Notes: generated from the letters alone by a model not told the origin. Positions 51,533-60,841 are shown, numbered from the stretch's first letter. The stretch is DNA of 64,000 nucleotides from Egibacter rhizosphaerae (GCF_004322855.1 NZ_CP036402.1:1364001-1428000); one strand, 5' to 3'. Numbers and translations are program-made.

Positions 51533-52476
51533 GCGGCGTCGCCCCCGAGGGCCGCGTCCGCCAACTCGTCGGCGACCGCGCGGACCTGCGGCGATCCCTC
51601 GCACGCGTCCACCAGCTCTCCGGGCACCGCCTCGCCCCCGTCGGCGGCCCCGCGGATGGCGACGGCCATCGCGGCGATCGTGTCCGTGTCGCCCCCCACG
51701 CCGAGGGCGCGCAGCATGGCCTCGCCCGGGTCCGCGCTCGTCGCGGCGACCCAGCACGCGGTCGGCACCGACCGGTCGGCCAGCACTTCGTGCCCCAGGC
51801 GATCGGCGATGGCGACATGCGGGTCGCCGAGCGAGGCGGGCCATTCGAACGACGCCGCCTCGGCCAAGCCGCGCGCGAGTTCGTCGGTGGCAGCCTCCTC
51901 CGCCAGCTCGGCGAGGTCCTGCGGGGTGAAGCCGCCGCGCGCCACGGCTCGACCGACCGCACGCGCCTGGACCACCGCTCCGTCCTCCCCGACGGGATGC
52001 ACGTGGGTGGGCTGGGCGCTGCGTGCGGCCACATCCGCCAAGCGCTCGGGGTCGTGGCCCCACCGCACCCCGATCGGTGCGATCCGCATCGCCGCGCCGT
52101 TGCCGAGCGAGCCTTCGGCGAACGCCACCCGCGCCGCCTGCGCGGTCGGCAGCCCGCATTCCCAGGCGTCGTGGATCCTGTGCATGCCGCCGCCGTAGCC
52201 CCGCCACGGCTCGAACGCGTCCCGGAAGGCAGCAGCCAGGGCGTCGGGATCGACGTGCGGATGCCCGAGCAAGTGTTGCGCCAGCGCCAGCGCCATCTGC
52301 GTGTCGTCGGTGTAGGGGCGCGGCGTTCGGGCGAGTGCTCGCTCGAGCCGGCCACGTGCCTTCTCGGTCGTGGTCGGTGGCGAACCCTCGTACGGGGCGC
52401 CGAGCGCGTCCCCGACGAGCGTGCCGAGCAGCGCCCCGGGTGCCGCCTGTCGTGTGCGTTCCGGGTCAGGGCTCAT
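51529..52476 (-). CDS. ADP-ribosylglycohydrolase family protein
   Basis: 315 residues of the DraG/ARH fold. Metal motifs: YTDDTQMALA near residue 55 and GVGGDTDTIAAMAVAIRGA near 258; GSLGNGAAMRIAPIG near 122 is the substrate-binding loop. Members remove ADP-ribose from proteins or metabolites, in nitrogen fixers from dinitrogenase reductase. No dinitrogenase or ADP-ribosyltransferase gene is in the window. It is translationally coupled to the flavin monooxygenase gene. Confidence 0.88.
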   Translation of the reverse strand: MSPDPERTRQAAPGALLGTLVGDALGAPYEGSPPTTTEKARGRLERALARTPRPYTDDTQMALALAQHLLGHPHVDPDALAAAFRDAFEPWRGYGGGMHRIHDAWECGLPTAQAARVAFAEGSLGNGAAMRIAPIGVRWGHDPERLADVAARSAQPTHVHPVGEDGAVVQARAVGRAVARGGFTPQDLAELAEEAATDELARGLAEAASFEWPASLGDPHVAIADRLGHEVLADRSVPTACWVAATSADPGEAMLRALGVGGDTDTIAAMAVAIRGAADGGEAVPGELVDACEGSPQVRAVADELADAALGGDAA

Positions 52477-52587
52477 GTGGGCATCGTGCCCTCACCCGAC
52501 CGCCGCTGCCACTCCCGCAGTCTCCCCGCCCGGGCCCGCATCGGCCTCCGGTGGCCTCACCGGTACGACCCGGCCACGGGCGGCGTT

Positions 52588-54705
52588 CTAGCTGCCGAGC
52601 AGCGCCGCCGAGCGGCTCGCGACCTCGTCCTGCAGCGCGCCGGTGCCGCCGATCACGAAGCTCTCGCCCGCGCCGCCGCCGATCGCACCGAGGTAGGTCT
52701 CGGTCGCCGCGGGCAGCCGGTCCGGGCGGCTGAGCACGACCGGCAGGTCGCGTGCCGCCGCGACGCTGGCGGAGGTCAGCGCGTCCTTCCAGGCGTTGGG
52801 GGCGTAGCCGCCGGCGACCAGCACCCCGCCACCCCGATCCCCCGCGTGTTGGAGACCCCAGAGCTCCTCCGCCACGGCGCGAGCGGTGCCGGCACGGTCC
52901 TGGCCCGCCACTCGCGTCGGGCTGGGCAGGTCGTTCATCACGGCGTCGCTGACGGCACTGGGGCCGCCCAGCACGATCGTGCGGCTGATGCCGAGCTCCT
53001 CGAGCGCCTCGCGCACCTCCGGCGAGAGCTCATCGGAATCGGTGAGCAGGACGGGGCAGCCGTGCCGTGCCCCGTACGCGGACCCGGCGAGACCGTCGGC
53101 CCACGCGTCATCGGGACCCGCCCGGGCGATGAGCGCGACGTCGCGACCCTCGCGGGCCACGACCTCCTTGGCCGCGAGCGCCGCGGTCTCCTCGCGGTTC
53201 TTCCCGGCCAAGCGCTTCACGTTCCAGCGATCGCTGAGCGCCCGCTCGACACCGGTGCCGAGCGCGGCCTCGCTGCCCAGCAGGTAGACCTCCTTGCCGG
53301 CCGGCAGCACCCGCTCGAGCTCGTCGCGGACCCGCTCGTCGAGCCGGTCGGACCAGGTCAGCATGATCGGCCCACCGCGTCCGGCCAGCGGCCCCCCAGC
53401 GGCCGCGTCCGCGAACACGGCCTCGGTCGCGATCACCGCCCGCTCGGCGCTGCGGTCCCCCTCGAACGCGAGTTGGCTCAGGAGGATGGCGGTCTCGATC
53501 CCGTCGACGCCGCCGATACGAGCCAACGGCTCCACGAGATCGAGCTCGGTGGCCGCGACCCGCCGGCGCAGCGACTCGATGTGACGGTACGAGCCGTCCC
53601 CCGGGCAGCTCGTCGCCGACACGTCGCGGTGGCCGATGATCGTCGGCTTGGTGACCTGCGTGCCGCTCGAGTACCGCGTGGAGCCCCCGCTCGTGAGGGT
53701 CACGGTCGCGCGCGGGTCGATGCCGTGCATGCGGAACTTCCACGCCAGGATGCTCGCCACCGCCTCCTGGGCGACTTCGGGCACATCCCCCGAGGTGAAC
53801 GTCCCGATGACCGCGATCCCGACCGAACCGGTGTTGAACCCGCCGGCGTGCGCCCCGACGATCGGCCGCTCGATGCCCCCGGCCCGTCCCTCGTAGATGC
53901 GACCGAAGCGGTCGACGAGGAAGTTGTAGCCGATGTCGTTCCAGCCCCGGCTGATCGCGTGGTAGCGGTAGATCCCGCGGACCACGCCCGCCGCTTCACC
54001 CTGCGAATAGCCGTTGCCGGTCACGGTGTGGTGCACGACGCCGAATCGCAGGCTGCTCGCCGCGCGGGGGCTCCCGGAGCGCCACGACTCGTCCGCTCCC
54101 CACTGGGCCCGGCTGATGACGCTCGGTGGGGCGGTGCTCGCGTGAGCGGTGGCTGCCCCGGTGAGCCCGAGAGCAGCGGCCATCCGTGAGTCGGCTGCTG
54201 CGGCGGAGGCGGCCTCCGCCAGCCCCATGGAGTCGATGAGGTGGGCATCGAGGTCCTCGGGGCGGGCATTCTCGACCTCGACCTGCAGCCGGTCGGCCGA
54301 GCGCACCCAGACCGGCTCGGTGGAGCCGTCGACACCCGGGTCGGCCTCCTCGCTGTCCGGGTCCGGCTGTTCGTCGGCCTGGCGCTGCGGTACCTCCCGC
54401 CAGTCACTCCATTCGCCGTCGCCCTCGGCATGGCGGATCCGGATCCGCGCCTCGGGCGGCCCGTCGAAACCCACCATCGAGAACGGACCCTGCGCGGACG
54501 CGGGGCGGGACCGGTGCACGCTCCCCTCGACGGTCTCGGTGACGAATCCCTGGAACGTACGGCTGGTGACCTCGGGCAGCTCACCGGCACGAGCGGCGGG
54601 GGCGCGCACGATGGCCTCGAGCGGGCCGGCATAGAAGGAGGCACCGAGAACGCCGAGGCCGAGGGCTCCACTACGGAGAACGGTACGGCGGGCGACGCGT
54701 TGCAT
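52588..54705 (-). CDS. N-acetylmuramoyl-L-alanine amidase (PGRP type) with three CWB2 repeats
   Basis: 705 residues. The N-terminus MQRVARRTVLRSGALGLGV is a twin-arginine signal, so it is probably exported folded. Residues about 35-190 form a beta-rich N-terminal part. The amidase_2/PGRP domain (about 200-385) has HH at VVHHTVTGN (near 225), YNFLVDRFGRIYEGR, and HRDVSATSCPG (near 358-368), giving the His/His/Cys zinc site. It would cut the MurNAc-L-Ala bond. Three CWB2 modules follow, degenerate in motif. ATG 54705 was chosen for its AAGGA box and Tat motif; the frame extends 57 bases upstream. Confidence 0.9.
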   Translation of the reverse strand: MQRVARRTVLRSGALGLGVLGASFYAGPLEAIVRAPAARAGELPEVTSRTFQGFVTETVEGSVHRSRPASAQGPFSMVGFDGPPEARIRIRHAEGDGEWSDWREVPQRQADEQPDPDSEEADPGVDGSTEPVWVRSADRLQVEVENARPEDLDAHLIDSMGLAEAASAAAADSRMAAALGLTGAATAHASTAPPSVISRAQWGADESWRSGSPRAASSLRFGVVHHTVTGNGYSQGEAAGVVRGIYRYHAISRGWNDIGYNFLVDRFGRIYEGRAGGIERPIVGAHAGGFNTGSVGIAVIGTFTSGDVPEVAQEAVASILAWKFRMHGIDPRATVTLTSGGSTRYSSGTQVTKPTIIGHRDVSATSCPGDGSYRHIESLRRRVAATELDLVEPLARIGGVDGIETAILLSQLAFEGDRSAERAVIATEAVFADAAAGGPLAGRGGPIMLTWSDRLDERVRDELERVLPAGKEVYLLGSEAALGTGVERALSDRWNVKRLAGKNREETAALAAKEVVAREGRDVALIARAGPDDAWADGLAGSAYGARHGCPVLLTDSDELSPEVREALEELGISRTIVLGGPSAVSDAVMNDLPSPTRVAGQDRAGTARAVAEELWGLQHAGDRGGGVLVAGGYAPNAWKDALTSASVAAARDLPVVLSRPDRLPAATETYLGAIGGGAGESFVIGGTGALQDEVASRSAALLGS

Positions 54706-55155
54706 CTGGGGGATTCCTTTTCTGTCCGGTGATCGGCACACGTCGCCCAGACCTGCCACCAAGCAGGTCGATCGGTTCGCGGTGTCACGATCAGCGCGTG
54801 TGCTTCACGAGCCCGCGCGGCACGACCCGCCGACGTGCGATCCGACCACTGGGTGACGCGAGGTGTCGACCGCGTCCTGTCGTATTCGATCTGTTGTGTG
54901 CGTCTCCTGCCAATGACGGCCGAACGCGCACCCGCGCTACGGGGAGGAATCGGACACGCACTGGCCGAAGGGACAGGTTCCTGTTGGAACGGTGCGGGGT
55001 GAGCGCCCCGCGACCGGGGTAGGAACCACGGTTTCCCTTCATCGCCCGCCTGACGGCGCTCCCTCCGTGCGATCCACTCATTAAGGACGCCGAGGTACCG
55101 GCCGACCCTGTCCGTGTCCACACCTCAGGTGCGAGCGACCGCGGAAGGGTCATGC
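54706..55155. other. 450-base divergent region between amidase and S8 protease genes
   Basis: No supportable gene. Within it, 54976-55027 can fold two ways: a small hairpin GTTCC/GGAAC (54977-54990) plus GCGGGG/CCCCGC (54994-55011), or a long-range stem GGTTCCT/AGGAACC (54976-54982 with 55021-55027) that excludes the first. Mutually exclusive stems are typical of RNA switches, but the match to a known riboswitch class was not found. Confidence 0.55.
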
Positions 55156-57075
55156 ATGCAGCGCGTCGGGCACGCCGGCAGCCCAGGTGCCACGGTGGCG
55201 GTCGCCGGGATCCCCGCCGCACGGCTGTTCTCCGTCACGGCGATCGCGGTCGCCGCCGTCGTGCTCGTCACGGTGGCGCCGGTGTCCCCCGCGGGAGCCG
55301 ACGCGGACGACCCGGTCCTGTCCCACCCCGAGGAGCCACGCACCAGCGTTCCCCGCGCGCTCGGCGGCGCCAGCGAGCCCGGCTGGTGGCTCGACGCCGT
55401 GGGCGCCCCCGAGGTCCGGGACGACGGCACCGGCGCGGGGACCACGGTCGCGGTGCTCGACACGGCGATCGACGGAGAGGCTGCCGGCGTCGGGCCCGAC
55501 CGGCTGCACGAGCCGATCGAGATCATCGAGGACGAGGAGCCGTCCCGTCACGGCACCGGCGCCGCCGCCCTGGTCGCCGGGCGCGACCACGGAGCGTGTC
55601 CCGGCTGCGAGATCCTGCCGGTCACCGTCCTCGGCGCCGACGGCCGCAGTCGCGCGAGCCACGTGGCCGCCGGCATCGACGCCGCGGTCGAAGCGGGCGC
55701 TGACGTCATCTCGCTCAGCCTGGGAGGGCCGCTCGGCAGCCGCCGCCTGGAAGCCGCCGTGACCTCCGCACGGGACGCCGGCGTGCTCGTCGTCGCCGCT
55801 GCCGGGAACTCGGGCGGCACCAGGGAGTTCTATCCGGCGAGCTACGACGGTGTCCTGTCGATCGCCGGCCACGATCCCGACGGGGGCCGCTACGGCTGGT
55901 CGACCCACGGCGGGTGGGTCTCGTCCGCGGCACCGGGCTGTGCCCGCCTCGACCTCCCGCGTGGTGGCCGGTTCTGCGGCACCTCCGCCGCCGCGCCCAT
56001 CGCCGCGGGCGTGGCCGGTCTGGTCCGCGGTGCCGCGCCGGAGGGCTCCCCCGTCGAAGCGCTCGAGGCGATCACCGGCTCCGGCGACGAGCTCGACTTC
56101 GTCGCCCACGGCACCATCGACGCCCCCGTGGCTCGAGACGCCGTCGCGGACGACGAGGCGGCCGTCGACCCGCTGCCGGACGATCCGATCGACGCGGCGG
56201 TCGAGCTGTCCCGCGAACGGTTCGGCCGCGGCGAGGCCGAGGCCGCGCTCGTCGCTCGTGCCGACGTCTTCGCCGACGCCCTCGCGGGGAGCTCGCTCGC
56301 GCGCGAGCAGCCGGTGCTGTACGCCACCGGCGACGAGTTGCCGTCACGGACCCGCGACGAGCTCGAGCGGGTCCTCGGGCCGGGAGGAACCGTCCAGGTG
56401 CTCGGGGGGAGCTCGGCAGTCGGCGACGACGTGGCCCACGCTCTGCGGGAGGTCGCCGCGGAGGTCGAGCGCCTGGCCGGCGACGACCGGGCGGAGACCG
56501 CGCTGGCGGTCGCGGACGCCGCTGGAGCGCGGGGCGAGGTGTTCCTCGCGCGCGCGGACGAGTGGGCCGACGCCATCGCGGTGGCGGGCCCCGCCGCCAC
56601 CCACCGGACTCCCGTTCTGCTGACCGCCGGCGACGAGCTGGACGCGCGCGTCGCCGAGTACCTGGAGGCCGAGGGGATCAAACGCGCGACCCTGCTCGGG
56701 GGCGAGCAGGCGCTCGACGGAGCCGTGGCGGACGCCGTCGCGGAGGTGACGGGCAGGGAGCCGACGCGGATCGCCGGACGCGAGCGGGAGGCGACGGCTG
56801 CCCGCGTGGCCTCGACCCTGGTGCCGCGGGACGGCGCCGGGGCGATCGTGATCGGCGGGTACGAGCCGTCCGGGTGGGCGGTCGGACTCGCGGCCGCGCC
56901 CCTGGCCGCGGCGCGCGACCTTCCGATCCTGCTGACCGGCCCGAACGGGGAGCTGGGTGGGGTCTCGACGGACGAACTCCACTCGCGAGGCGCTGCGAGC
57001 GAGCTGCACCTGCGGGTCGCCGGGCCGCTCGCCGGACCGGCGGGCGACACGCTGCGGCGCCTGGCCGGCCGCTAG
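55156..57075 (+). CDS. Subtilisin-like serine protease (S8) with three CWB2 repeats
   Basis: 639 residues. Signal peptide about 1-52 with a long N-region, then the S8 domain (about 65-320). Triad: Asp in VAVLDTAIDG (near 101), His in SRHGTGAAALVAG (near 130), Ser in CGTSAAAPIAAG (near 275); the oxyanion Asn is in AAAGNSGG (near 218). No recognisable I9 pro-domain. Three diverged CWB2 modules follow (ARADVFADALAG, ARADEWADAIAV, GGYEPSGWAVGL). ATG 55156 was chosen over a GTG at 55114 because GGAAGGG lies six bases upstream. Confidence 0.9.
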   Translation: MQRVGHAGSPGATVAVAGIPAARLFSVTAIAVAAVVLVTVAPVSPAGADADDPVLSHPEEPRTSVPRALGGASEPGWWLDAVGAPEVRDDGTGAGTTVAVLDTAIDGEAAGVGPDRLHEPIEIIEDEEPSRHGTGAAALVAGRDHGACPGCEILPVTVLGADGRSRASHVAAGIDAAVEAGADVISLSLGGPLGSRRLEAAVTSARDAGVLVVAAAGNSGGTREFYPASYDGVLSIAGHDPDGGRYGWSTHGGWVSSAAPGCARLDLPRGGRFCGTSAAAPIAAGVAGLVRGAAPEGSPVEALEAITGSGDELDFVAHGTIDAPVARDAVADDEAAVDPLPDDPIDAAVELSRERFGRGEAEAALVARADVFADALAGSSLAREQPVLYATGDELPSRTRDELERVLGPGGTVQVLGGSSAVGDDVAHALREVAAEVERLAGDDRAETALAVADAAGARGEVFLARADEWADAIAVAGPAATHRTPVLLTAGDELDARVAEYLEAEGIKRATLLGGEQALDGAVADAVAEVTGREPTRIAGREREATAARVASTLVPRDGAGAIVIGGYEPSGWAVGLAAAPLAAARDLPILLTGPNGELGGVSTDELHSRGAASELHLRVAGPLAGPAGDTLRRLAGR

Positions 57076-57081
57076 GGCGCC

Positions 57082-57112
57082 GCTCCCGGGTCGGGAGCCC
57101 CGATCGGTCGGG
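57082..57112 (+). terminator. Tandem hairpins after the S8 protease gene
   Basis: A perfect 7-base-pair stem (GCTCCCG/CGGGAGC, 57082-57098) followed at once by CCCGA/TCGGG (57099-57112), starting seven bases after the stop. No T-run. Confidence 0.45.
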
Positions 57113-57144
57113 ATCCCCGGTCACGATCGCGGGAACCCCCGCTC

Positions 57145-57516
57145 CTATGCCTCGCCGTCCCCCGGCTCGACCGGGTCGGCCCCCTCGGTCGCGTCGACAT
57201 CGAGGGTGACGACGATCCCGTCCACGATCACCGAGAGCCGATCCACCCCGTCCCAACTGGCCGCGTAGTCGGGCACCCGGCCCTCGAGCTCGGCCACGCC
57301 ACGCAGCAGGTCGCTCGCCCGACCCAGCCACCGCAGCGAGGCCGCGGGCTGCTCACGGTGCGGCGCGAGCAGCTCGCGGGCGAGATCGACACAGCGTGCC
57401 GCATCCGCCAGGAACCACGCCGCCGGCGTGCCCTCGGGCACCGCCTCGCCCAACTCGCACACCCGCGTGAAGACCCGCTCGCATGCCCGCCGGGCGACAC
57501 CCCTCGACACGGCCAT
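57145..57516 (-). CDS. Unassigned 123-residue helical protein
   Basis: Not recognised. Mostly helical (ACERVFTRVCELGEAVPEG, WFLADAARCVDLARELLAPH, WLGRASDLLRGVAELEGRV) followed by a short hydrophobic beta strand LSVIVDGIVVTLDV and an acidic end. The start ATG has AGGGGAG eight bases upstream. Convergent with the S8 protease gene and divergent from the gene at 57699. Confidence 0.6.
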   Translation of the reverse strand: MAVSRGVARRACERVFTRVCELGEAVPEGTPAAWFLADAARCVDLARELLAPHREQPAASLRWLGRASDLLRGVAELEGRVPDYAASWDGVDRLSVIVDGIVVTLDVDATEGADPVEPGDGEA

Positions 57517-57698
57517 CCTGGCTGCTCCCCTTCTCCGAACACCTGCGAGACCGCGCACCGTGCCCTGCCCCACGTGAGGTGATCACGCTCGGTCATGATG
57601 CCTGACCCAGCGCTCGACCGCTACCCCGCGGTTCGTTCTCCACAGCCCCCGATCGGGCGATTCCTCGCTTGCGCCGCCGGGCGGTGGATGCTGTCGAC

Positions 57699-58451
57699 AT
57701 GCCGATCGAACCCACCGCTGCGGCGGCCGGCATCTACGACGCGGCCACCGCCCTGCTCGCCCCGCGACTCTCCGACCGGGACCGCGCCGACCCTGAAGAC
57801 CTGGCCGCGCGCGTGAACGAGGCCGTGTCGGCGACCGGATCGTTCGCCGACCGATGGGCAACCGTGCGCACGGCGCCGGCCACGACCCGCGCGCTCGCCG
57901 ACGACCTGCTGACGCTGCACCTGCTGTTCCCGCGGGACGTGTCGATCTCCCGCAAGGTCTCCCTGCTCGGCACGTCGCCGGGACCGGAGCTTCGTGCCGC
58001 TCTCGCCGCCGGTGTGGCACCAGGGGGAACGGCCTTCCAGCTGCGCCGGCTCTCGCAGCTCGGCTACCTGGCGCGGGCGGTCGCCGCCGCCCGGGCCGGC
58101 AGCGCGACCGCCGTTCTCTCCGACCCGATCCGGTGCCGTGCCTGGCTCCACGCAGTGGCACCACACGGCGGCCACAGCCAGCGAGAAGCCCTCGCGCACC
58201 TGCTCCATCCCGCAGCGTTCGAGCCGATCGCGGTGCCGGCGGTCAAGCAGCGGCTCCGCGAGGCGCTCGTCCCCGACGCTCCCACGGACACCGACGACGA
58301 CGCGGCCTTGACCGTCGCACGCGACCGCACGGGCCATCCCGCCGAGCGATCGCTCCTCGAGCTCGCGCCCCGAGCGCTCACGCCGCCCCGAGCAACCATA
58401 GGGGACGACGACACGGGCGGGGCCTCCCCCGGTGCGCGGACGTCCGGGTAG
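57699..58451 (+). CDS. Orphan protein resembling the N-terminal region of McrB-type AAA proteins
   Basis: 250 residues. The segments DLLTLHLLFPRDVSISRKVSLL (near 75) and HSQREALAHLLHPAAFEPI (near 165) resemble the LYHLFP and ALLHLLFP-FEPI segments that precede the ATPase domain in McrB-like proteins of modification-dependent restriction systems. No Walker motifs follow; after residue 200 the sequence becomes low-complexity and stops. It may be a remnant or a split subunit. The likeness is from memory of the family and is weak evidence. The start was chosen at MPIEPTAAAAG. Confidence 0.55.
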   Translation: MPIEPTAAAAGIYDAATALLAPRLSDRDRADPEDLAARVNEAVSATGSFADRWATVRTAPATTRALADDLLTLHLLFPRDVSISRKVSLLGTSPGPELRAALAAGVAPGGTAFQLRRLSQLGYLARAVAAARAGSATAVLSDPIRCRAWLHAVAPHGGHSQREALAHLLHPAAFEPIAVPAVKQRLREALVPDAPTDTDDDAALTVARDRTGHPAERSLLELAPRALTPPRATIGDDDTGGASPGARTSG

Positions 58452-58460
58452 GGGTGCTGG

Positions 58461-58865
58461 TCAGCCCGCCTCGGCCTCGCGGTCGAGCTCGAGGGCGAGG
58501 CTGTTCATGCAGTAGCGCTCACCGGTTGGCTCGGGCCCGTCGGGGAACACGTGCCCGAGGTGGCCATCACAACTCGCGCAGCGCACCTCCGTGCGAACCA
58601 TGCCGTGCGACCGGTCCTCGACCAGACGCACGCGGTCCTTCCCCACCGGCTCCCAGAAACTCGGCCAACCGGTCCCGGAGTCGTACTTCGTGTCCGAGGT
58701 GAACAGCTCCGTGCCGCAGCCCGCGCAGCGGTACACGCCGTCCTCCTTCGCGTTCCAGTACGCGCCACTGAAGGGGGGCTCGGTGCCGCCCTCGCGCAGG
58801 ATGCGGTACTGCTCCGCGGTGAGTCGCGTCTGCCACTCCTGCTCGTCGCGCAGCTGCTCACTCAT
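58461..58865 (-). CDS. msrB: Peptide methionine-R-sulfoxide reductase
   Basis: 134 residues. Reduces methionine-R-sulfoxide in proteins. Two zinc-binding pairs (CAGC near 47, CASC near 97), the substrate region [11 protein letters not shown], and the catalytic RYCMNS (Cys near 119). The usual resolving Cys position (near [10 protein letters not shown]) has Ser/Thr, so thioredoxin may regenerate it directly. Its stop lies nine bases from the convergent gene's stop. Confidence 0.95.
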   Translation of the reverse strand: MSEQLRDEQEWQTRLTAEQYRILREGGTEPPFSGAYWNAKEDGVYRCAGCGTELFTSDTKYDSGTGWPSFWEPVGKDRVRLVEDRSHGMVRTEVRCASCDGHLGHVFPDGPEPTGERYCMNSLALELDREAEAG

Positions 58866-58950
58866 TGCAGCGACCTCCGAAGGCTCGTGTAGGGACCGTG
58901 GCCCGGCGGCATCGTCCGGACCTCCGTGAGGCTACTCGGCCCGACGCGAT

Positions 58951-59814
58951 CTACGACTCGTCGAGACCGACGCCGCCGATCTGCGAGTACCCGAAGCGTG
59001 CGGACACGTCGGCCGCCGCCTCCAGAAGGGCCTTCGCGAGACCGGGGCGTCGTTCCTCAGGCATCCGGTAGCTCGGCGCCGACATGCTGATCGCGGCCAC
59101 CACGGTACCGTCCGCACCCCGGATCGGCGCGGCCATCGCGGCCAACCCCTCCTCGAGCTCCTCGAAGCAGAAGCTGAACCCGTCCTCGGCGACCCGCGCG
59201 ATCGAGGCGCGCAGCTCCCGCGGATCCGTGATCGTGCTGGCGGTGAACTCCTCGTGGGGGCCGTCGAGGATCGTCGCACGCCGGGTCTCGGGAATGAAGG
59301 CCAGGAACACCTTGCCGGGGCTCGTGGCGTGCAGCGGGGTGCGCCGGCCGAGCCAGCTGCGGCTCACCACCGAGGACTCCTGCGGGATGACCTGGTCGAT
59401 CGTCACCACGGCGTCGCCCTCGAGGACCGCGAGCGAGACGCTCTCGCTGCTCTCGTCGGCGAGGCGCTGGCAGGCCTCACGGGCGTGCCGTGTGAGGTCG
59501 GGTCCGACGCTCACCGCCCGAGCGAGGTGGACGAGCCCGAATCCGAGGTGGTACTTGCCGCTGTCCACGTGCTGCTCGACCAGTCCCCGGCTCTCGAGCG
59601 TGGACAGCAGCCGGAACGCGGTCGACTTGTGCACACCCAGCGCGTGCCCGACGTCGGTGACGCCGGACCACCCGTTCTGGGCCAGGAACTCGAGGATGTC
59701 GACACCACGGTCCACAGACTGGACCCGGGAGCCGTTGCGTTGCTCAGCCACGACGATCGAGTCTAACGCCCGTTCCTCCACCCGCGAGACGGCCACCGAT
59801 CGCCCTTGTCTCAC
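58951..59814 (-). CDS. IclR-family regulator
   Basis: 287 residues from GTG 59814, though a shorter form from VAEQRNGSRVQSVDRG is possible since the first 20 residues are not conserved. Winged helix at about 35-95 (SVDRGVDILEFL, GVHKSTAFRLLSTLESRGLV) and the IclR effector domain at about 110-280 (RTPLHATSPGKVFLA, GFSFCFEELEEGLAAMAAPI). It follows the PLP-enzyme gene by seven bases, at the end of the dehydrogenase/ETF set it probably controls; ligand unknown. Confidence 0.9.
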   Translation of the reverse strand: MRQGRSVAVSRVEERALDSIVVAEQRNGSRVQSVDRGVDILEFLAQNGWSGVTDVGHALGVHKSTAFRLLSTLESRGLVEQHVDSGKYHLGFGLVHLARAVSVGPDLTRHAREACQRLADESSESVSLAVLEGDAVVTIDQVIPQESSVVSRSWLGRRTPLHATSPGKVFLAFIPETRRATILDGPHEEFTASTITDPRELRASIARVAEDGFSFCFEELEEGLAAMAAPIRGADGTVVAAISMSAPSYRMPEERRPGLAKALLEAAADVSARFGYSQIGGVGLDES

Positions 59815-59821
59815 GCACCGT

Positions 59822-60790
59822 TCACGTCGCCGCCCCCGGGGCAGCCGACTCGGCGGCGTAGTGCTCGCTCAGGTACTTCTCGCCCTCGTCGCAGAACAGG
59901 GTCACGATCGTGCGAACATCGGGGTGCGCCTGCCGCACGCGTCGGGCCGCCACGAGATGGGCGCCCGAGCTCGGCCCCACGAAGAGCCCATGGATGCGCG
60001 CCAGCTCGCGCATGGCCTCGAGCGCGGCCCACCCCTCGACCGAGACCACCTCGTCGACCTCGTCGGAGTGCCGCGCGTAGATCTCGGGCACGAAGCCGTC
60101 CGCGATCCCCTCGAGGGGATGCTCGGCGATCTCGCCGCAACGGATCGTGCACGACTCGTCGGGTTCCACCGCGACGATCCGGACATCCGGATTGGCGGCG
60201 CGGAACGCCTGCCCCACGCCGACGAGGGTGCCCCCGGTGCCGACCCCGGTGACGAGCGCGTCGGGAACGAGCCCCAACGGCAGCTGGGACAGGATCTCGG
60301 GACCCAGCCAGCTGCGGTTCTCCTCGACGTTCCACTCGCTCGCGAACTGCTCGGGACAGAAGTAGCCGGGCCGCCGGCCGAGTTCCTTGGCGGCCTCCAG
60401 GGCCTCGGTGACGTGGAAATGGCCGACCTCCCAGACCTGCGCCCCGTACGCACGGCTGATCGCGGCGCGCTCGGTCGACATGCCGGCGGGCATGACCACC
60501 AGCATCCGGTAGCCCTTCACCGCGGCCACCATCGACAGCGCGTTGCCGGTATTGCCGCTCGACGCCTCGACGATCGTGTCGCCGGGGCGGAGCAGCCCCT
60601 CCCGCTCGGCACGGTCGACGACGTAGGCCGCCAACCGCGCCTTCACGCTGCCGGAGGGGTTCAGGAACTCGAGCTTGGCCCAGATGCCGTCCACGGGAAC
60701 CAAAGGGGTGCCGCCGATCCCGTCGAGGATCGTCCGGGTGTGCTCACCCCCGAAGCGACGGTGCTCGGCCTCCGCGGAAGCCCTCGTCAT
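59822..60790 (-). CDS. Cysteine-synthase-family PLP enzyme
   Basis: 322 residues of PLP fold type II. The PLP lysine lies in NPSGSVKAR (near residue 50; O-acetylserine sulfhydrylases usually have NPTGSxKDR), followed by EASSGNTGNALS near 76 and the phosphate loop VGTGGTLVG near 177, with GPSSGAHL near 276. Beta-replacement or beta-elimination on serine-like substrates is expected. In this operon it may use serine or glycine-derived products of methylamine oxidation. GAGGGG precedes the ATG; an adjacent GTG is an alternative. Confidence 0.85.
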   Translation of the reverse strand: MTRASAEAEHRRFGGEHTRTILDGIGGTPLVPVDGIWAKLEFLNPSGSVKARLAAYVVDRAEREGLLRPGDTIVEASSGNTGNALSMVAAVKGYRMLVVMPAGMSTERAAISRAYGAQVWEVGHFHVTEALEAAKELGRRPGYFCPEQFASEWNVEENRSWLGPEILSQLPLGLVPDALVTGVGTGGTLVGVGQAFRAANPDVRIVAVEPDESCTIRCGEIAEHPLEGIADGFVPEIYARHSDEVDEVVSVEGWAALEAMRELARIHGLFVGPSSGAHLVAARRVRQAHPDVRTIVTLFCDEGEKYLSEHYAAESAAPGAAT

Positions 60791-60841
60791 CACAGCCCCC
60801 TCAACGTCCCTTCGCGATCACGCGCCCCGAGCCCCCTGATC

